In this document: positions 16,348 through 24,321 of the stretch, piece after piece
Layout of the letters: every line of letters begins with the position of its first letter
Position numbering within the stretch: position 1 is the stretch's first letter
Assembly: GCF_003583925.1 (NCBI RefSeq)
Contig: NZ_QYCN01000002.1
Coordinates: 1 to 39,066, forward strand
Origin: Hymenobacter rubripertinctus
GTDB taxonomy: Bacteria; Bacteroidota; Bacteroidia; Cytophagales; Hymenobacteraceae
DNA: 39,066 nt
Direction of reading: 5' to 3'
The notes under the pieces: model-generated
Database searches by the model: none
Told to the model about the DNA's origin: nothing
Seen by the model: only the letters and a program-made list of their open reading frames with translations
Made by a program: the position numbers and the translations under genes

Positions 16348-17175
16348 TTAGGCTAGGGTGGGCAGCACCAGCACGGGCACCGTGCTAGCGAGCAATACTT
16401 CAGCCGTTACACTACGGCCAAACAGTTTCCCCCAGAAGCTGCGAGGCCGCGCCAGCATTACCAGTAAGTCCGTGTCGCCGGCCTGGGCAGCGTGCAGAAT
16501 ACCGTCGGCCGGCCGGGCCGCCACCGTGCGGCGGAAGCGCATGGGAACCGGCAAATCAACGCCCAGTCCCGTGCGCCGCACCGAATTCAGCACCTCTTCC
16601 TCCGAAACGTCGGTGGCGGCATCCGGCGCCACGTGGAGCACGGTTAGCTCCACGCCCAGCGTGCGCGTCAGGTGGCGCATGGCCCCGGCGTGGGGGCCGA
16701 TGGTGAAATCCTCCCCATCAACCGCCAGCAGCACGCGCCGCGGCAGGGCAGGGCTGCTGACAGTATGCGGCACAATCAGCATCGGATACGGGGCCGTGCG
16801 CAGGATGTCGAGGGCAGTGGTTTGGACCAGCTCGTCGGGCGTGGCCGAGTAGTCGGGCCGGCCCAGCACTATCAGCAGCGGGTGGTGGCGGCTCACGACA
16901 TCGGCCACGGCGAAGGCCACCCGGCCGTGCCCAATCTCAACCGTCATCGGCACAGCCAAATCATCGGCTACCCGGCTCAAGGCCAGCGCCGTGGCTTCCT
17001 TGCTCAGGTTCGAGAGCTGGCCGGTGAACATTTCCGGGTCGAGCAGCGAGTCGCGGCGCACGTGTAGCAGCACCAGCCGGGCCCCGAGGGGTTTGGCTAG
17101 GTTGGTGGCGTATGCCAGGGCCTGGTCGGCGGCCCGGAAAAAATCGGTCAAAATCAGTAGCGAAGGCGTCGTCAT
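16348..17175 (-). CDS. tandem universal stress protein (UspA type)
   Basis: A 275-aa cytoplasmic protein with two Usp domains in tandem. The first runs about 1-145 (SLLILTDFFRAADQALAYATNLAKPL, LVLLHV, YPMLIVPH near its end) and the second about 150-275 (RVLLAVDGEDF, LTVLHVAPDA, DLLVMLARPRSF, STVPVLVLPTLA). The classical ATP-binding GxG....G-S/T pattern is not obvious in either half, so ATP binding is uncertain. I start it at MTTPSLLIL; 70 in-frame codons upstream have no family character. A perfect TGACTTTCGTCA palindrome lies 88 bases upstream. Such tandem Usp proteins accumulate under oxygen limitation and other stresses in several phyla. Confidence 0.85.
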   Translation of the reverse strand: MTTPSLLILTDFFRAADQALAYATNLAKPLGARLVLLHVRRDSLLDPEMFTGQLSNLSKEATALALSRVADDLAVPMTVEIGHGRVAFAVADVVSRHHPLLIVLGRPDYSATPDELVQTTALDILRTAPYPMLIVPHTVSSPALPRRVLLAVDGEDFTIGPHAGAMRHLTRTLGVELTVLHVAPDAATDVSEEEVLNSVRRTGLGVDLPVPMRFRRTVAARPADGILHAAQAGDTDLLVMLARPRSFWGKLFGRSVTAEVLLASTVPVLVLPTLA

Positions 17176-17263
17176 CGGGCGATGTTTGGAGCAGAGGTAA
17201 CAGTGGGGGTAAAGTACCGGGAGGCGAGCGATAACTGCCATGTTCAATATCAAGCCCCCGCCA

Positions 17264-17275
17264 TGACTTTCGTCA
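17264..17275. promoter_or_regulatory. candidate CRP/FNR-type operator upstream of the universal stress gene (TGACTTTCGTCA)
   Basis: A perfect TGAC-N4-GTCA dyad, 88 bases before the Usp start codon. Its reverse complement is exactly the site at 1385-1396 near the MBL/gpmA genes. The rest of the stretch 17176-17489 between the Usp gene and the next gene holds no recognisable gene. Confidence 0.5.
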
Positions 17276-17489
17276 GGAAGTCGGCAGCGCGGAGGGCATA
17301 CGCTCTTGTGTCTCCGCTCCTTGCTGATTTCTCGAAGCCCGCCTTTCAGTCCGGGTGCTGTCGGCAACTCCTCCCTGCGGCCCACTTTCTCCCCGACTCA
17401 CCATTGTCTTGTCCTGAAAAATACTGCTCGGAATTCTGAACAGCGCGCGTTTACCTTGGTACCCTTTTCTTGAACGAGGTAGCGGGGCC

Positions 17490-17777
17490 TTACAGCAACG
17501 AGAGAAAGGCAATGAAAGCTTGTTCTTTTTCGGCTTCTTGGTTGGGGCTCAAAAAAAGGTTGAGCCGTTCCTCAACTGCTGCTCGGTCAATCAGGTGTAA
17601 GTCGAGCCACTCATGACTCCAGAAATCGAGGGTGCCTAGCAGGGTTTCGGATTCGACTTCGACCCGTTCTAAGTAGCCAAAATCGCCTTCCCCGCAGGAG
17701 CGATAGACCAGCGAGCACCCGGTTAATTGGGGCGCCATCTCTTCTTTAAACCAAGCGAGCGTATAGCGGGTAGGCAT
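17490..17777 (-). CDS. small hypothetical protein
   Basis: A 95-aa acidic protein I do not recognise. It starts MPTRYTLAWFKEEMAPQ; a longer in-frame extension of 34 codons upstream looks non-coding. It has no signal peptide or membrane segment. The pattern LVYRSCGEGDFGYLERVEVES and LLGTLDFWSHEWLDLHLID suggests a small mixed alpha/beta fold, and EERLNLFLSPNQEAEKEQAF is a helical tail. The A+T content is higher than its neighbours (codons such as AAA and GAA are more common), so it may be a more recent arrival. It is on the same strand as the Usp gene but more than 300 bases away, so it is probably transcribed on its own. Confidence 0.6.
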   Translation of the reverse strand: MPTRYTLAWFKEEMAPQLTGCSLVYRSCGEGDFGYLERVEVESETLLGTLDFWSHEWLDLHLIDRAAVEERLNLFLSPNQEAEKEQAFIAFLSLL

Positions 17778-18236
17778 GTTGAAACCATTAGCCGGACGAG
17801 GATTCCGAAGGCTTAAACATACCCTCCTTTCCGTGAACACCTCGCAGCTGCTCGGTACCTGGTGGCCAGTTGGCCCCAACAGAGCGGGGCGAGTTTAAGA
17901 AACTCGTCTACGATTCAACGTTTACGAAATGCACCGAAGGGATGAGTTTCGTAAACTCTCAAGATTGAGCCTAGTCCCCCGCCAAAGTACCACGTCAGCC
18001 TAGTGCCGTTCCGTAGGGCCGAAACCACCACTTTTTCGAGGCGGGTCGGAGAACTAATCTTATGTTAAGAGATAGAACCTAGACAAGGAATGACGAATTT
18101 TTGCTGCCTCACTACCCCTAAAATCCTGCCGCAAAAAACCGGGTTTTATCAGAGTCAGTGGGCAGCAGGCACAGCATCAGAAAAGTGGGTTGTAGGGATT
18201 ATGAGGGCGGATGTCGCCAAGTTGAGGGTGTGGCCG
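17778..18236. other. gene-free stretch with nested palindromes
   Basis: No gene is supported in these 459 bases. At 17891-17905 lies GAGTTT-AAG-AAACTC and at 17944-17958 GAGTTT-CGT-AAACTC, the same dyad with different centres. GTTTACGAAA at 17920-17929 pairs exactly with TTTCGTAAAC at 17947-17956. The group could be an operator cluster for the 95-aa gene (reading left) or alternative RNA hairpins. Confidence 0.5.
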
Positions 18237-19826
18237 CTAAGCCCCCACAACGGCCCGCACGGCTTCGGCGCACCGCTCGCCGTCCATGGCGGCCGACACG
18301 ATGCCGCCGGCGTAGCCCGCGCCCTCGCCGCACGGGAATAGGCCCCGCAGCACCGGGTGCTCCAGCGTGTCCCGGTCGCGGGGAATGCGCACGGGCGAGG
18401 AGGTACGGCTTTCCACGCCCACGATTTGGGCCACGTTCGTGGCATAGCCCGGGATTTTACGGCCGAAGTTCTGGAAGCCTTGGCGCAGCCGCTCAGCCAG
18501 GTTCGTGCCCAGCACCTCGTCCATTGGCACCGACACGAGGCCGGGCTGGTAGCTGGTTTCCAGCAGCTGGCCGGAGGTTTTGCCATTCAGGAAGTCGCCC
18601 AGCAGCTGGGCCGGGGCCTTTTGGGAGTTGCCGGCCAGCTGGCAGGCGCGCTGCTCGATTTGCTGCTGGAGGCGCAATCCGGCCAGGGCGCCATGCTGGC
18701 GCACATCCATATCAGTTAGCTCCACGGCAGCCACGATTCCCGAGTTGGCGAAGCGCGAGTCGCGGCGGCTGGGGCTCATGCCGTTGACCACCACCTCGCC
18801 GGGGGCCGTGGCGGCGGGCACAATAAAGCCGCCCGGGCACATGCAGAACGAAAACACGCCCCGCTGCTCATTGCCTACCTGCGTCTGGTGCACCAGGGCG
18901 TAGGAGGCGGCCGGCAGCGGGCCGCGGTCGGGGCGGCGGTACTGGGCCTGGTCGATGAGCTGCTGGGGGTGCTCGACGCGCACGCCCAGCGCGAAGGGTT
19001 TGGCCTCGATGAGCACGCCCCGGCGGTGCAGCAGCTCGTAGATGTCGCGGGCCGAGTGGCCGGTGGCCAGAATCACGGCATCGGCCGTCAGCTCCTCGCC
19101 GGTGGCCGTTACCACGCCGCGCAGGCGGTTTTCGGTGATGAGCAGGTCATCTACCCGCGTTTCAAACAGTACCTGCCCGCCGGCCTCCCGCACCGAGTCG
19201 CGCAGGGCGGCCACCACGGCCGGCAGCTTGTTGGTGCCGATGTGGGGGTGGGCATCCACCAGAATATCGGGCGTGGCGCCGTGCTGCACCAGCAACCGCA
19301 GAATGCGCTGCACGTCGCCGCGCTTGGTGGCCCGGGTGTAGAGCTTGCCATCGGAATACGTGCCGGCCCCGCCCTCGCCGAAGCAGTAGTTGGAATCGGG
19401 GTTGACGAGGTGCTCCTTGTTGATGGCCGCCAGGTCGCGGCGGCGGGTGCGCACGTCCTTACCGCGCTCCACCACAATCGGCCGGATGCCCAGCTCAATG
19501 GCCCGCAGCGCCGCGAACAGCCCCGCCGGCCCGGCGCCCACAATCAGCACCGTCCGGGTGGCCTGGCGCACATCGGGGAATGTGAACCAGGGCCCGAACA
19601 GCTCGGCCGGCGGCGGCTGGCGGTAGATGTCGGCCCGCAGGCGTACCAGCGGCTGGCGGCCCCGGGCATCGACCGAGCGTTTGCGCAGGTGCACGAAATC
19701 GGCCTGCCCGGGGCGCAAGCCGGCGGCGGCCAGCAGGGCTTCGTAGCGGGCCAGCTCGTCGTAGGCCTGTTCGGGGGGCAGCAGCAGCTCAATTTCCTGG
19801 GCCGCAGTAGGAGGGGAGAGGGACAT
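18237..19826 (-). CDS. FAD-dependent dehydrogenase (COG2509 type)
   Basis: A 529-aa flavoprotein, cytoplasmic. An N-terminal extension of about 90 residues (LLPPEQAYDELARYEALLAAAGL) precedes the FAD-binding Rossmann motif VLIVGAGPAGLFAALRAIELG, ending in VVERGKDVRTRRRD. The family signature NYCFGEGGAGTYSDGKLYTR follows. Later GVVTATGEELTADAVILATGHSARD is the second FAD contact, and CMCPGGFIVPAA and GYAGGIVSAAMDGERCAEAV complete the fold. This matches the uncharacterised FAD-dependent dehydrogenases of COG2509, related to the NAD(P)/FAD oxidoreductases; substrate unknown. It stands alone between the palindrome region and the terminator at 19947. Confidence 0.9.
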   Translation of the reverse strand: MSLSPPTAAQEIELLLPPEQAYDELARYEALLAAAGLRPGQADFVHLRKRSVDARGRQPLVRLRADIYRQPPPAELFGPWFTFPDVRQATRTVLIVGAGPAGLFAALRAIELGIRPIVVERGKDVRTRRRDLAAINKEHLVNPDSNYCFGEGGAGTYSDGKLYTRATKRGDVQRILRLLVQHGATPDILVDAHPHIGTNKLPAVVAALRDSVREAGGQVLFETRVDDLLITENRLRGVVTATGEELTADAVILATGHSARDIYELLHRRGVLIEAKPFALGVRVEHPQQLIDQAQYRRPDRGPLPAASYALVHQTQVGNEQRGVFSFCMCPGGFIVPAATAPGEVVVNGMSPSRRDSRFANSGIVAAVELTDMDVRQHGALAGLRLQQQIEQRACQLAGNSQKAPAQLLGDFLNGKTSGQLLETSYQPGLVSVPMDEVLGTNLAERLRQGFQNFGRKIPGYATNVAQIVGVESRTSSPVRIPRDRDTLEHPVLRGLFPCGEGAGYAGGIVSAAMDGERCAEAVRAVVGA

Positions 19827-19946
19827 AAGATGGGGAAAGCAAGGGAAAGGGAGTTATCCTTTTACGCGGGGCAAAGATACGCCCCCGCCCGGCTCCGGCG
19901 GGAGTCCGACCCCGGAAAAACGCTGCCCGAACTCGTCCGGGCCTCA

Positions 19947-20003
19947 GCAAAAACCTCCTCCGGGGGCAGGCGGCCAGTTGGCGACCCGTCCCCGGAGGAG
20001 GTT
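19947..20003 (-). terminator. intrinsic terminator downstream of the 104-aa gene
   Basis: Arms at 19952-19965 and 19990-20003 (AACCTCCTCCGGGG and its complement) form a 14-bp stem. Read on the minus strand the stem is followed directly by TTTTTGC, a U-tract, so this is a Rho-independent terminator for the gene ending at 20026. It also insulates the downstream FAD dehydrogenase. Confidence 0.8.
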
Positions 20004-20025
20004 CAGAAAGGAGAAACTCGCAGGT

Positions 20026-20340
20026 TTACCCGTTGGCTGAAGGCGCGTCGGGCCGGCGTTTGGGCCAGAACTGCTCCATGCTCTCGTTGAACAGGGCCAG
20101 GGCCTGGGCGCGAACTTCGCCGGAGGGGTGGCGCAGCAGCCGACTGAGCAGGTGACGGTACATTTCGGTGGTCACCTCAAACCCCTGCGAACTGATGAGC
20201 CCGTGGTGAAGCAGGTCGCAGTTGGCGGCTACCGAGTTGGTCACCGAGTCGGAGAGGTCCTCCCGGGCCTCATCGGCCGCCCGGAACGACTCTTCCAGGC
20301 GCGTGTTCATATCGGAGGGGTAGTACTGGTCGGGAGCCAT
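20026..20340 (-). CDS. small hypothetical protein, helical
   Basis: A 104-aa soluble protein I do not recognise. It starts MAPDQYYPSDMNTRLEESF; a second possible start is the methionine at residue 11. The sequence is strongly helical and acidic in its first half (RAADEAREDLSDSVTNSV) and has a basic helical part (MYRHLLSRLLRHPSGEVRAQALALF). The latter resembles a single HEAT-like or TPR-like helix pair but is too short to assign. It has its own terminator just downstream. The 131 bases upstream contain a small hairpin, AAGAC-N8-GTCTT, near 20409-20426. It could be a regulator's partner or a packing protein; no function is proposed. Confidence 0.55.
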   Translation of the reverse strand: MAPDQYYPSDMNTRLEESFRAADEAREDLSDSVTNSVAANCDLLHHGLISSQGFEVTTEMYRHLLSRLLRHPSGEVRAQALALFNESMEQFWPKRRPDAPSANG

Positions 20341-20471
20341 AGGGCCGTAAGGTGAGAAAATGAGCGAATGGATTGCTAAACCCCGCCGGGTTCGGATAAA
20401 GTTCAGCTAAGACCCGGAAAAGTCTTGTTTCAGCCAGGCAATGATAGTATAGGCAAAAGATAGTCAGATTA

Positions 20472-20894
20472 TTACGGTTCGACGGTGGTGGCCGGGAATA
20501 TTTCCGGGTCCAGGATCCGCACGGGCCTTTTGTGCTCATCGATGGCCACGAACGTAAACAGGCCCGACACGGCCCGGTGGCGGTCTTCGGAGTACATCTG
20601 CTCCACGAACAGCTCCACCCGCACCTTCAGGCTGGTGCGCCCCACGTGCTCCACCCGCCCGATCAGCTCCACGAGCGTGCCGCCGGGAATGGGGTGGGTG
20701 AAATCGACTTTGTCGGAGGATACGGTCACCATTTTGAGGCGGCTGAAGCGGGTGGCCGTAATGAAGGCAACCTCGTCCATGAGGTGCAGGGTGGTGCCCC
20801 CGAACAGGGTGTCGTAGTGGTTGGTGGTGTTGGGGAAAACGGCCTTGAAAATGCGGGTTTCGGCCCGGCTGATTTTTTCGTCGAGGGTTGGCAT
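20472..20894 (-). CDS. acyl-CoA thioesterase (hotdog fold)
   Basis: A 140-aa single-hotdog protein that hydrolyses acyl-CoA to free acid and CoA, cytoplasmic, probably a hexamer. Signatures: VFPNTTNHYDTLFGGTTLHLMDEVAFITATRFS (the NHYDTLFGG loop and the catalytic aspartate region), VDFTHPIPGGTLVELIGRVEHVGRTSLKVRVELF, then the strand SGLFTFVAIDEHKRPV. This is the YciA/BFIT-like group, usually 130-160 aa. I start it at MPTLDEKIS; upstream in-frame sequence runs through the riboswitch and is not coding. Its transcript leader is about 200-400 bases and holds the cobalamin riboswitch at 21088-21290, so B12-dependent control is possible though unusual. Confidence 0.88.
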   Translation of the reverse strand: MPTLDEKISRAETRIFKAVFPNTTNHYDTLFGGTTLHLMDEVAFITATRFSRLKMVTVSSDKVDFTHPIPGGTLVELIGRVEHVGRTSLKVRVELFVEQMYSEDRHRAVSGLFTFVAIDEHKRPVRILDPEIFPATTVEP

Positions 20895-21087
20895 GGTGGA
20901 AAGGGGGGAAGAAAGGGTGGAAAAAGCGACTTTCCCGGTCTGTTTGCCGGAGCCTGCCCCTTGCCGGATATCCCTGCTGCGTGCCCCGCGCCCGGCCCCG
21001 CCGGTAGTGGCAGCCCGGCCGGGCGGAACCAGCTTCGGCCCGCCGCGGCACTCAGCAAGGCACCCGGGTCGCGGGGTAGCCTCCTTG

Positions 21088-21290
21088 GTCGAAAGCGGCG
21101 GGCAGGTTTCCTGACTCGGACCCGGCCCCCCGCCCTTCTCACCCGCCAAAGCGGGCAATGGGCAACGTGGGGGAGCCGTAGCCGCCGTAGCGGCCGGTCC
21201 TCACAGTAGCGCGTCTGTCCGGGAGTTGCACCCGGTTCCCTTTTCAGGCCCCACCCGAAAGCAAGGCCACCTGCCGCTCGCGTCTGAATG
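21088..21290 (-). promoter_or_regulatory. cobalamin riboswitch
   Basis: Read on the minus strand from 21290, the sequence has the core elements in order: a 5' stem region with GGTGGCC, AAAAGGGAACCGGGTGCAA, CTCCCGGACAG, CGCTACTGTGA, GAGAAGGGC and near the end GAGTCAGGAAACCTGCCC. These are the conserved blocks of the B12 box and core, about 200 bases, and the Rossmann-independent match is strong by eye. It binds adenosyl- or methyl-cobalamin and usually represses B12 transport or synthesis genes. Here the next gene on its strand is an acyl-CoA thioesterase 195 bases away; there is no recognisable B12 transporter. The + strand gene to the right starts at 21470 and is not under it. Confidence 0.88.
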
Positions 21291-21418
21291 GAAAAACAGA
21301 CGAAGAACGGGGCGAAGGTAGGACGAATTGGCCTTATTGCCGGAACCGGGGCTGCCGGCCGTTGCCGCCCCGGACTGCCCCGATTCCGGCTGCCGAGCAA
21401 GTATCAGGACAATGCGCC

Positions 21419-21426
21419 TAAATTTG
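21419..21426 (+). promoter_or_regulatory. Bacteroidota -7-like box for the methyltransferase operon
   Basis: TAAATTTG is an exact match to the TAnnTTTG element, 44 bases before the ATG at 21470. No TTG -33 partner is obvious, so the assignment is tentative. Confidence 0.4.
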
Positions 21427-21469
21427 CGCGGACAAGTTTCCCGTTTTCACCAGCTTATTGCTTCACCGA

Positions 21470-22330
21470 ATGATTCGTATTTCCCGGCCTTATTTCTCAG
21501 GTAGCAAGGATATCAAGCAATTAGTGAGCGATTTGCTGCGGCGGCGGCAGGCCAGCCTGGCCGGCAAGCAGGTGCTGGACGTGCCCGCCGGCAATGGCGA
21601 TACGGCCCAGCTGCTGCTGGAGCTCGGGGCCCGGGTTACGGCCTCGGACCTGTACCCGGAGTTCTTCCGCTACCCGACCATTCCGTGCATAAAAGCCAAC
21701 CTGAACGGAACGCTGCCCTTCGCCGATGCCAGCTTCGACGTGGTGATCTGCCAGGAAGGCATCGAGCACATGCCCAATCAGCTGCACCTGTTTCAGGAGC
21801 TGAACCGGGTGCTGCGGCCGGGGGGGCGGGCCATCATCACCACGCCCAACTATTCCAACCTGCGCACCCGCCTGAGCTATTTGCTGCTGGAAAGCGAAGG
21901 CTACAAGCTGATGCCGCCCAACGAAGTCGATTCGGTGTGGGCGGCGGAAAATGCCCGCGTCATCGACGACGTGTACCTGGGCCATATTTTCTTCGCCAAC
22001 CTGACCAGGCAACGGGCGCTGGCGGCCCTGTCGGGGCTGGGTATCGTGGAGGTGCACCCCACGCGCGTCAACTACACCTCGTTGCTGCTGCTGCCCTTCT
22101 ACTACCCGTGGATGCGGCTGGCGGGCGGGCTGGCCCGGCGGCGGGGCCTGAAGAAGGGCACTCCCTCGGCCCGCCGGCCCGCCACCTACGCCGAGCTGGC
22201 CCAGCTCAACCAAAGCCTGACCGTGCTCACGGGCGGCCACCTCATCGTGGAATACGAAAAACAGCTGGAAACCTCCGACGCGGTGCAGCTGCTGACGGGC
22301 AAGCTCGCCCTGGAAACCGCGCGCACCTAA
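21470..22330 (+). CDS. SAM-dependent methyltransferase
   Basis: A 286-aa class I methyltransferase, cytoplasmic. The SAM-binding motif I is VLDVPAGNGDTAQLLLELGA, motif II acidic end is ASDLYPEFF, and the later LPFADASFDVVICQEGIEHM and LNRVLRPGGRAIITTPN are motifs of the UbiE/Methyltransf_11 family. The C-terminal part (GIVEVHPTRVNYTSLLLLPFYYPWMRLAGG) is long and hydrophobic, like enzymes acting at the membrane on lipid- or glycan-linked substrates. The ATG start is preferred to a TTG four codons earlier. It is followed after 35 bases by an O-antigen-ligase-like gene, so it may modify an O-antigen or capsule precursor. Confidence 0.85.
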   Translation: MIRISRPYFSGSKDIKQLVSDLLRRRQASLAGKQVLDVPAGNGDTAQLLLELGARVTASDLYPEFFRYPTIPCIKANLNGTLPFADASFDVVICQEGIEHMPNQLHLFQELNRVLRPGGRAIITTPNYSNLRTRLSYLLLESEGYKLMPPNEVDSVWAAENARVIDDVYLGHIFFANLTRQRALAALSGLGIVEVHPTRVNYTSLLLLPFYYPWMRLAGGLARRRGLKKGTPSARRPATYAELAQLNQSLTVLTGGHLIVEYEKQLETSDAVQLLTGKLALETART

Positions 22331-22365
22331 CCAGCCGTCCGGACTTACTTAGCAGATTTCGCGTC

Positions 22366-23700
22366 ATGCAGCAGGTGCTTGAGCTCTTTTCCAGTGGCCG
22401 GTATTACCGTTCGGGGCGGTTGTCGCAGCACTTGCTGTGGCTGGCCTGCGGGGCGGGGGTGGCGGGGCTGCTGGCGTTTCGGGCCCTGATTGCGCTGAGC
22501 CCGCTGGTGGGCGTGCTGGCGGTAGCGGCCAACCCGGCACTGCGCCCGGCCGCTGCCCGGTACCGGCGCAACGGGGCGGCGCTGCGGGCGGCGGCCCTCG
22601 TGGGGTTTCTGCTGCTGAGCGGGTTCTATACCAGCGAATGGGCCACTTGGCGGCACGAGCTGTTCCGGAGCCTGACGTGGCTGGGCGTGCCGTTGGCCTT
22701 TACCCTGGCCGTGCCCCTGAGCGGCCGGCAGCGGCTGGCCGTTGGGGCGCTGTTCGTGCTGGGCGTGGCCGCCGTGGGCCTGGCCACCACGGGCCAGTAC
22801 CTGCGCACTGCCCCCGCTGCCAACGAGGCCATCCGCGTCGGGCAGAACATGCAGGCCGTTACCGGCACGTTTCACGTTGCCTTCGGCATTATGCTGGCTC
22901 AGGCTTTCTTCTGGGGCCTGTTGCTGCGGCGCAGTGCGCTGGCCGGGCGAGTGCTGCGGGGGGCATTGCTGGCGGCGGCCCTGGGCATCGGGCTCACGCT
23001 GCACGTGCTGGCCTACCGCACGGGGCTGCTGGTGCTCTATGCGGGGCTGCTGGCCTATGTCGGGCACTTGCTGGTTGGCCGCCACCTGGCCCTGGGCTTG
23101 CTGGCCCTCGGGGGGCTGGTGCTCGTGCCCTGGCTGGCTTACCACACCCTGGGCTCGGTGCAGCAGCGGGTGAGCGCGACCATCTACGATGTCCGCCAGT
23201 ACACCCGGGGCGGCGATATTAATGAGTATTCGCTGGCCCGCCGGCTGGCGGCCGTTGCCACGGCCCGGGCCGTCATTGAGCAGCACTGGCTGCTGGGCGT
23301 AGGCCCCGCCGATGCCCACGCCGCCATGCTCGACCAATACGGCTGGCGCGACTTTGGACTGCGGCCGGAAAACCGCATCAACGTGCACAATCAATACCTG
23401 AGCACGTTGGTGGGAGGTGGGCTAGTGGGGTTGGCCCTGTGGCTGGCCCTGCTCTTCGGCCCCCTGGTCCGGCCGGCTGCCCGCCGCAACCCCTACGTGC
23501 TGGTGTTCATCTTCACCCAGGCCACCACTATGCTGGTAACCGACATTCTGAGCCTGCAAATCAGCCTGAACCTGTTCGTGTTCGGGTACGGGTTTCTGGT
23601 GGTAGCTGCCGAAACCGATGAGCTGGTGACCCGGCCACAAGCCGCCGCCGCCACGAGCCTCGGCGGCGGCGAGCAACCTATTGGCGAACTTGAGGTATAG
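22366..23700 (+). CDS. O-antigen ligase family membrane protein
   Basis: A 444-aa polytopic protein with about ten membrane helices. It carries the Wzy_C/O-antigen ligase loop near the end: LLGVGPADAHAAMLDQYGWRDF, then NRINVHNQYLSTLVGGGLVGLALWL (the NVHN-Y pattern typical of WaaL-like enzymes). It would join polymerised glycan to a lipid or protein acceptor on the periplasmic face. The start at MQQVLELFSSG is the natural ATG; 227 extra codons open upstream overlap the methyltransferase in another frame and are not coding. Translation probably follows the methyltransferase closely, as they are 35 bases apart. The specific glycan is unknown. Confidence 0.82.
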   Translation: MQQVLELFSSGRYYRSGRLSQHLLWLACGAGVAGLLAFRALIALSPLVGVLAVAANPALRPAAARYRRNGAALRAAALVGFLLLSGFYTSEWATWRHELFRSLTWLGVPLAFTLAVPLSGRQRLAVGALFVLGVAAVGLATTGQYLRTAPAANEAIRVGQNMQAVTGTFHVAFGIMLAQAFFWGLLLRRSALAGRVLRGALLAAALGIGLTLHVLAYRTGLLVLYAGLLAYVGHLLVGRHLALGLLALGGLVLVPWLAYHTLGSVQQRVSATIYDVRQYTRGGDINEYSLARRLAAVATARAVIEQHWLLGVGPADAHAAMLDQYGWRDFGLRPENRINVHNQYLSTLVGGGLVGLALWLALLFGPLVRPAARRNPYVLVFIFTQATTMLVTDILSLQISLNLFVFGYGFLVVAAETDELVTRPQAAAATSLGGGEQPIGELEV

Positions 23701-23763
23701 TTATTGCGGCTGCCCGTTACCGCTCCGGTTTTGGGGGCTCCGCCCAGCATCACCCCGCTTTCT

Positions 23764-24321
23764 ATGCCCGTTACGTGTACCCGCTCTGCTTCCGTGCGAT
23801 TTTCTCTCCTGCTCCTGCTCGCCCTCGGGTTTCAGCTGAGCGCTTGCTCCGAGCAGGCCCCGCCCGCCGAAGAACGGGCCGCCCGGCCCAGTCCGCCCGC
23901 CACCGTTTCCACTACCGTGCCCGGCGGGGCGCACCTCACCATTCGCTACAGCCGCCCTTCGGCCAAGGACCGTAAGGTATTCGGCGGATTGGTGCCCTAC
24001 GGGCAGGTGTGGCGCACGGGGGCCAACGAGGCCACCACCTTTGCCGTCGACCGGGCCGTAACGGTGCAGGGCCAGCCCCTGCCGGCCGGCAAGTACGCCC
24101 TGTTCACCATCCCGACGGAAAAGGAGTGGACCATTATCTTCAACAACACGGCCACCCAGTGGGGGGCCTACGAGTACCAGGCTGCCCAGGATACGCTCCG
24201 GGTGCAGGCCCGGCCCACCGCCCGCACCCCGCGCCTGGAGCAGTTTACCATTTCCGCCAGCCCCACCGGCCAGGTGCTCATGGCCTGGGAAAATACGCAG
24301 GTCGCGTTTGAGGTCCAGTAG
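23764..24321 (+). CDS. DUF2911 lipoprotein
   Basis: A 185-aa lipoprotein with signal peptide MPVTCTRSASVRFSLLLLLALGFQL and lipobox LSAC. The mature part matches DUF2911: HLTIRYSRPSAKDRKVFGGLVPYG, VWRTGANEATTFAVDRAV, LPAGKYALFTIPTEKEWTIIFNN and WGAYEYQAAQDTLRVQ. The family is common in Bacteroidota, is exported and has no known function. The start at the ATG of MPVTC is chosen over a TTG 20 codons earlier because the signal peptide begins there. It is 63 bases after the ligase gene and may be read through from it. Confidence 0.88.
   Translation: MPVTCTRSASVRFSLLLLLALGFQLSACSEQAPPAEERAARPSPPATVSTTVPGGAHLTIRYSRPSAKDRKVFGGLVPYGQVWRTGANEATTFAVDRAVTVQGQPLPAGKYALFTIPTEKEWTIIFNNTATQWGAYEYQAAQDTLRVQARPTARTPRLEQFTISASPTGQVLMAWENTQVAFEVQ

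Noticed and set aside
20895..21158. N-terminal extension of the thioesterase through the riboswitch
   Set aside because: The extension lies in structured RNA sequence and does not resemble the family; the start at 20894 fits hotdog enzymes.
21685..22365. 227 extra codons upstream of the O-antigen ligase
   Set aside because: They overlap the methyltransferase in another frame and show no membrane or family character; the ATG at 22366 gives the natural start.
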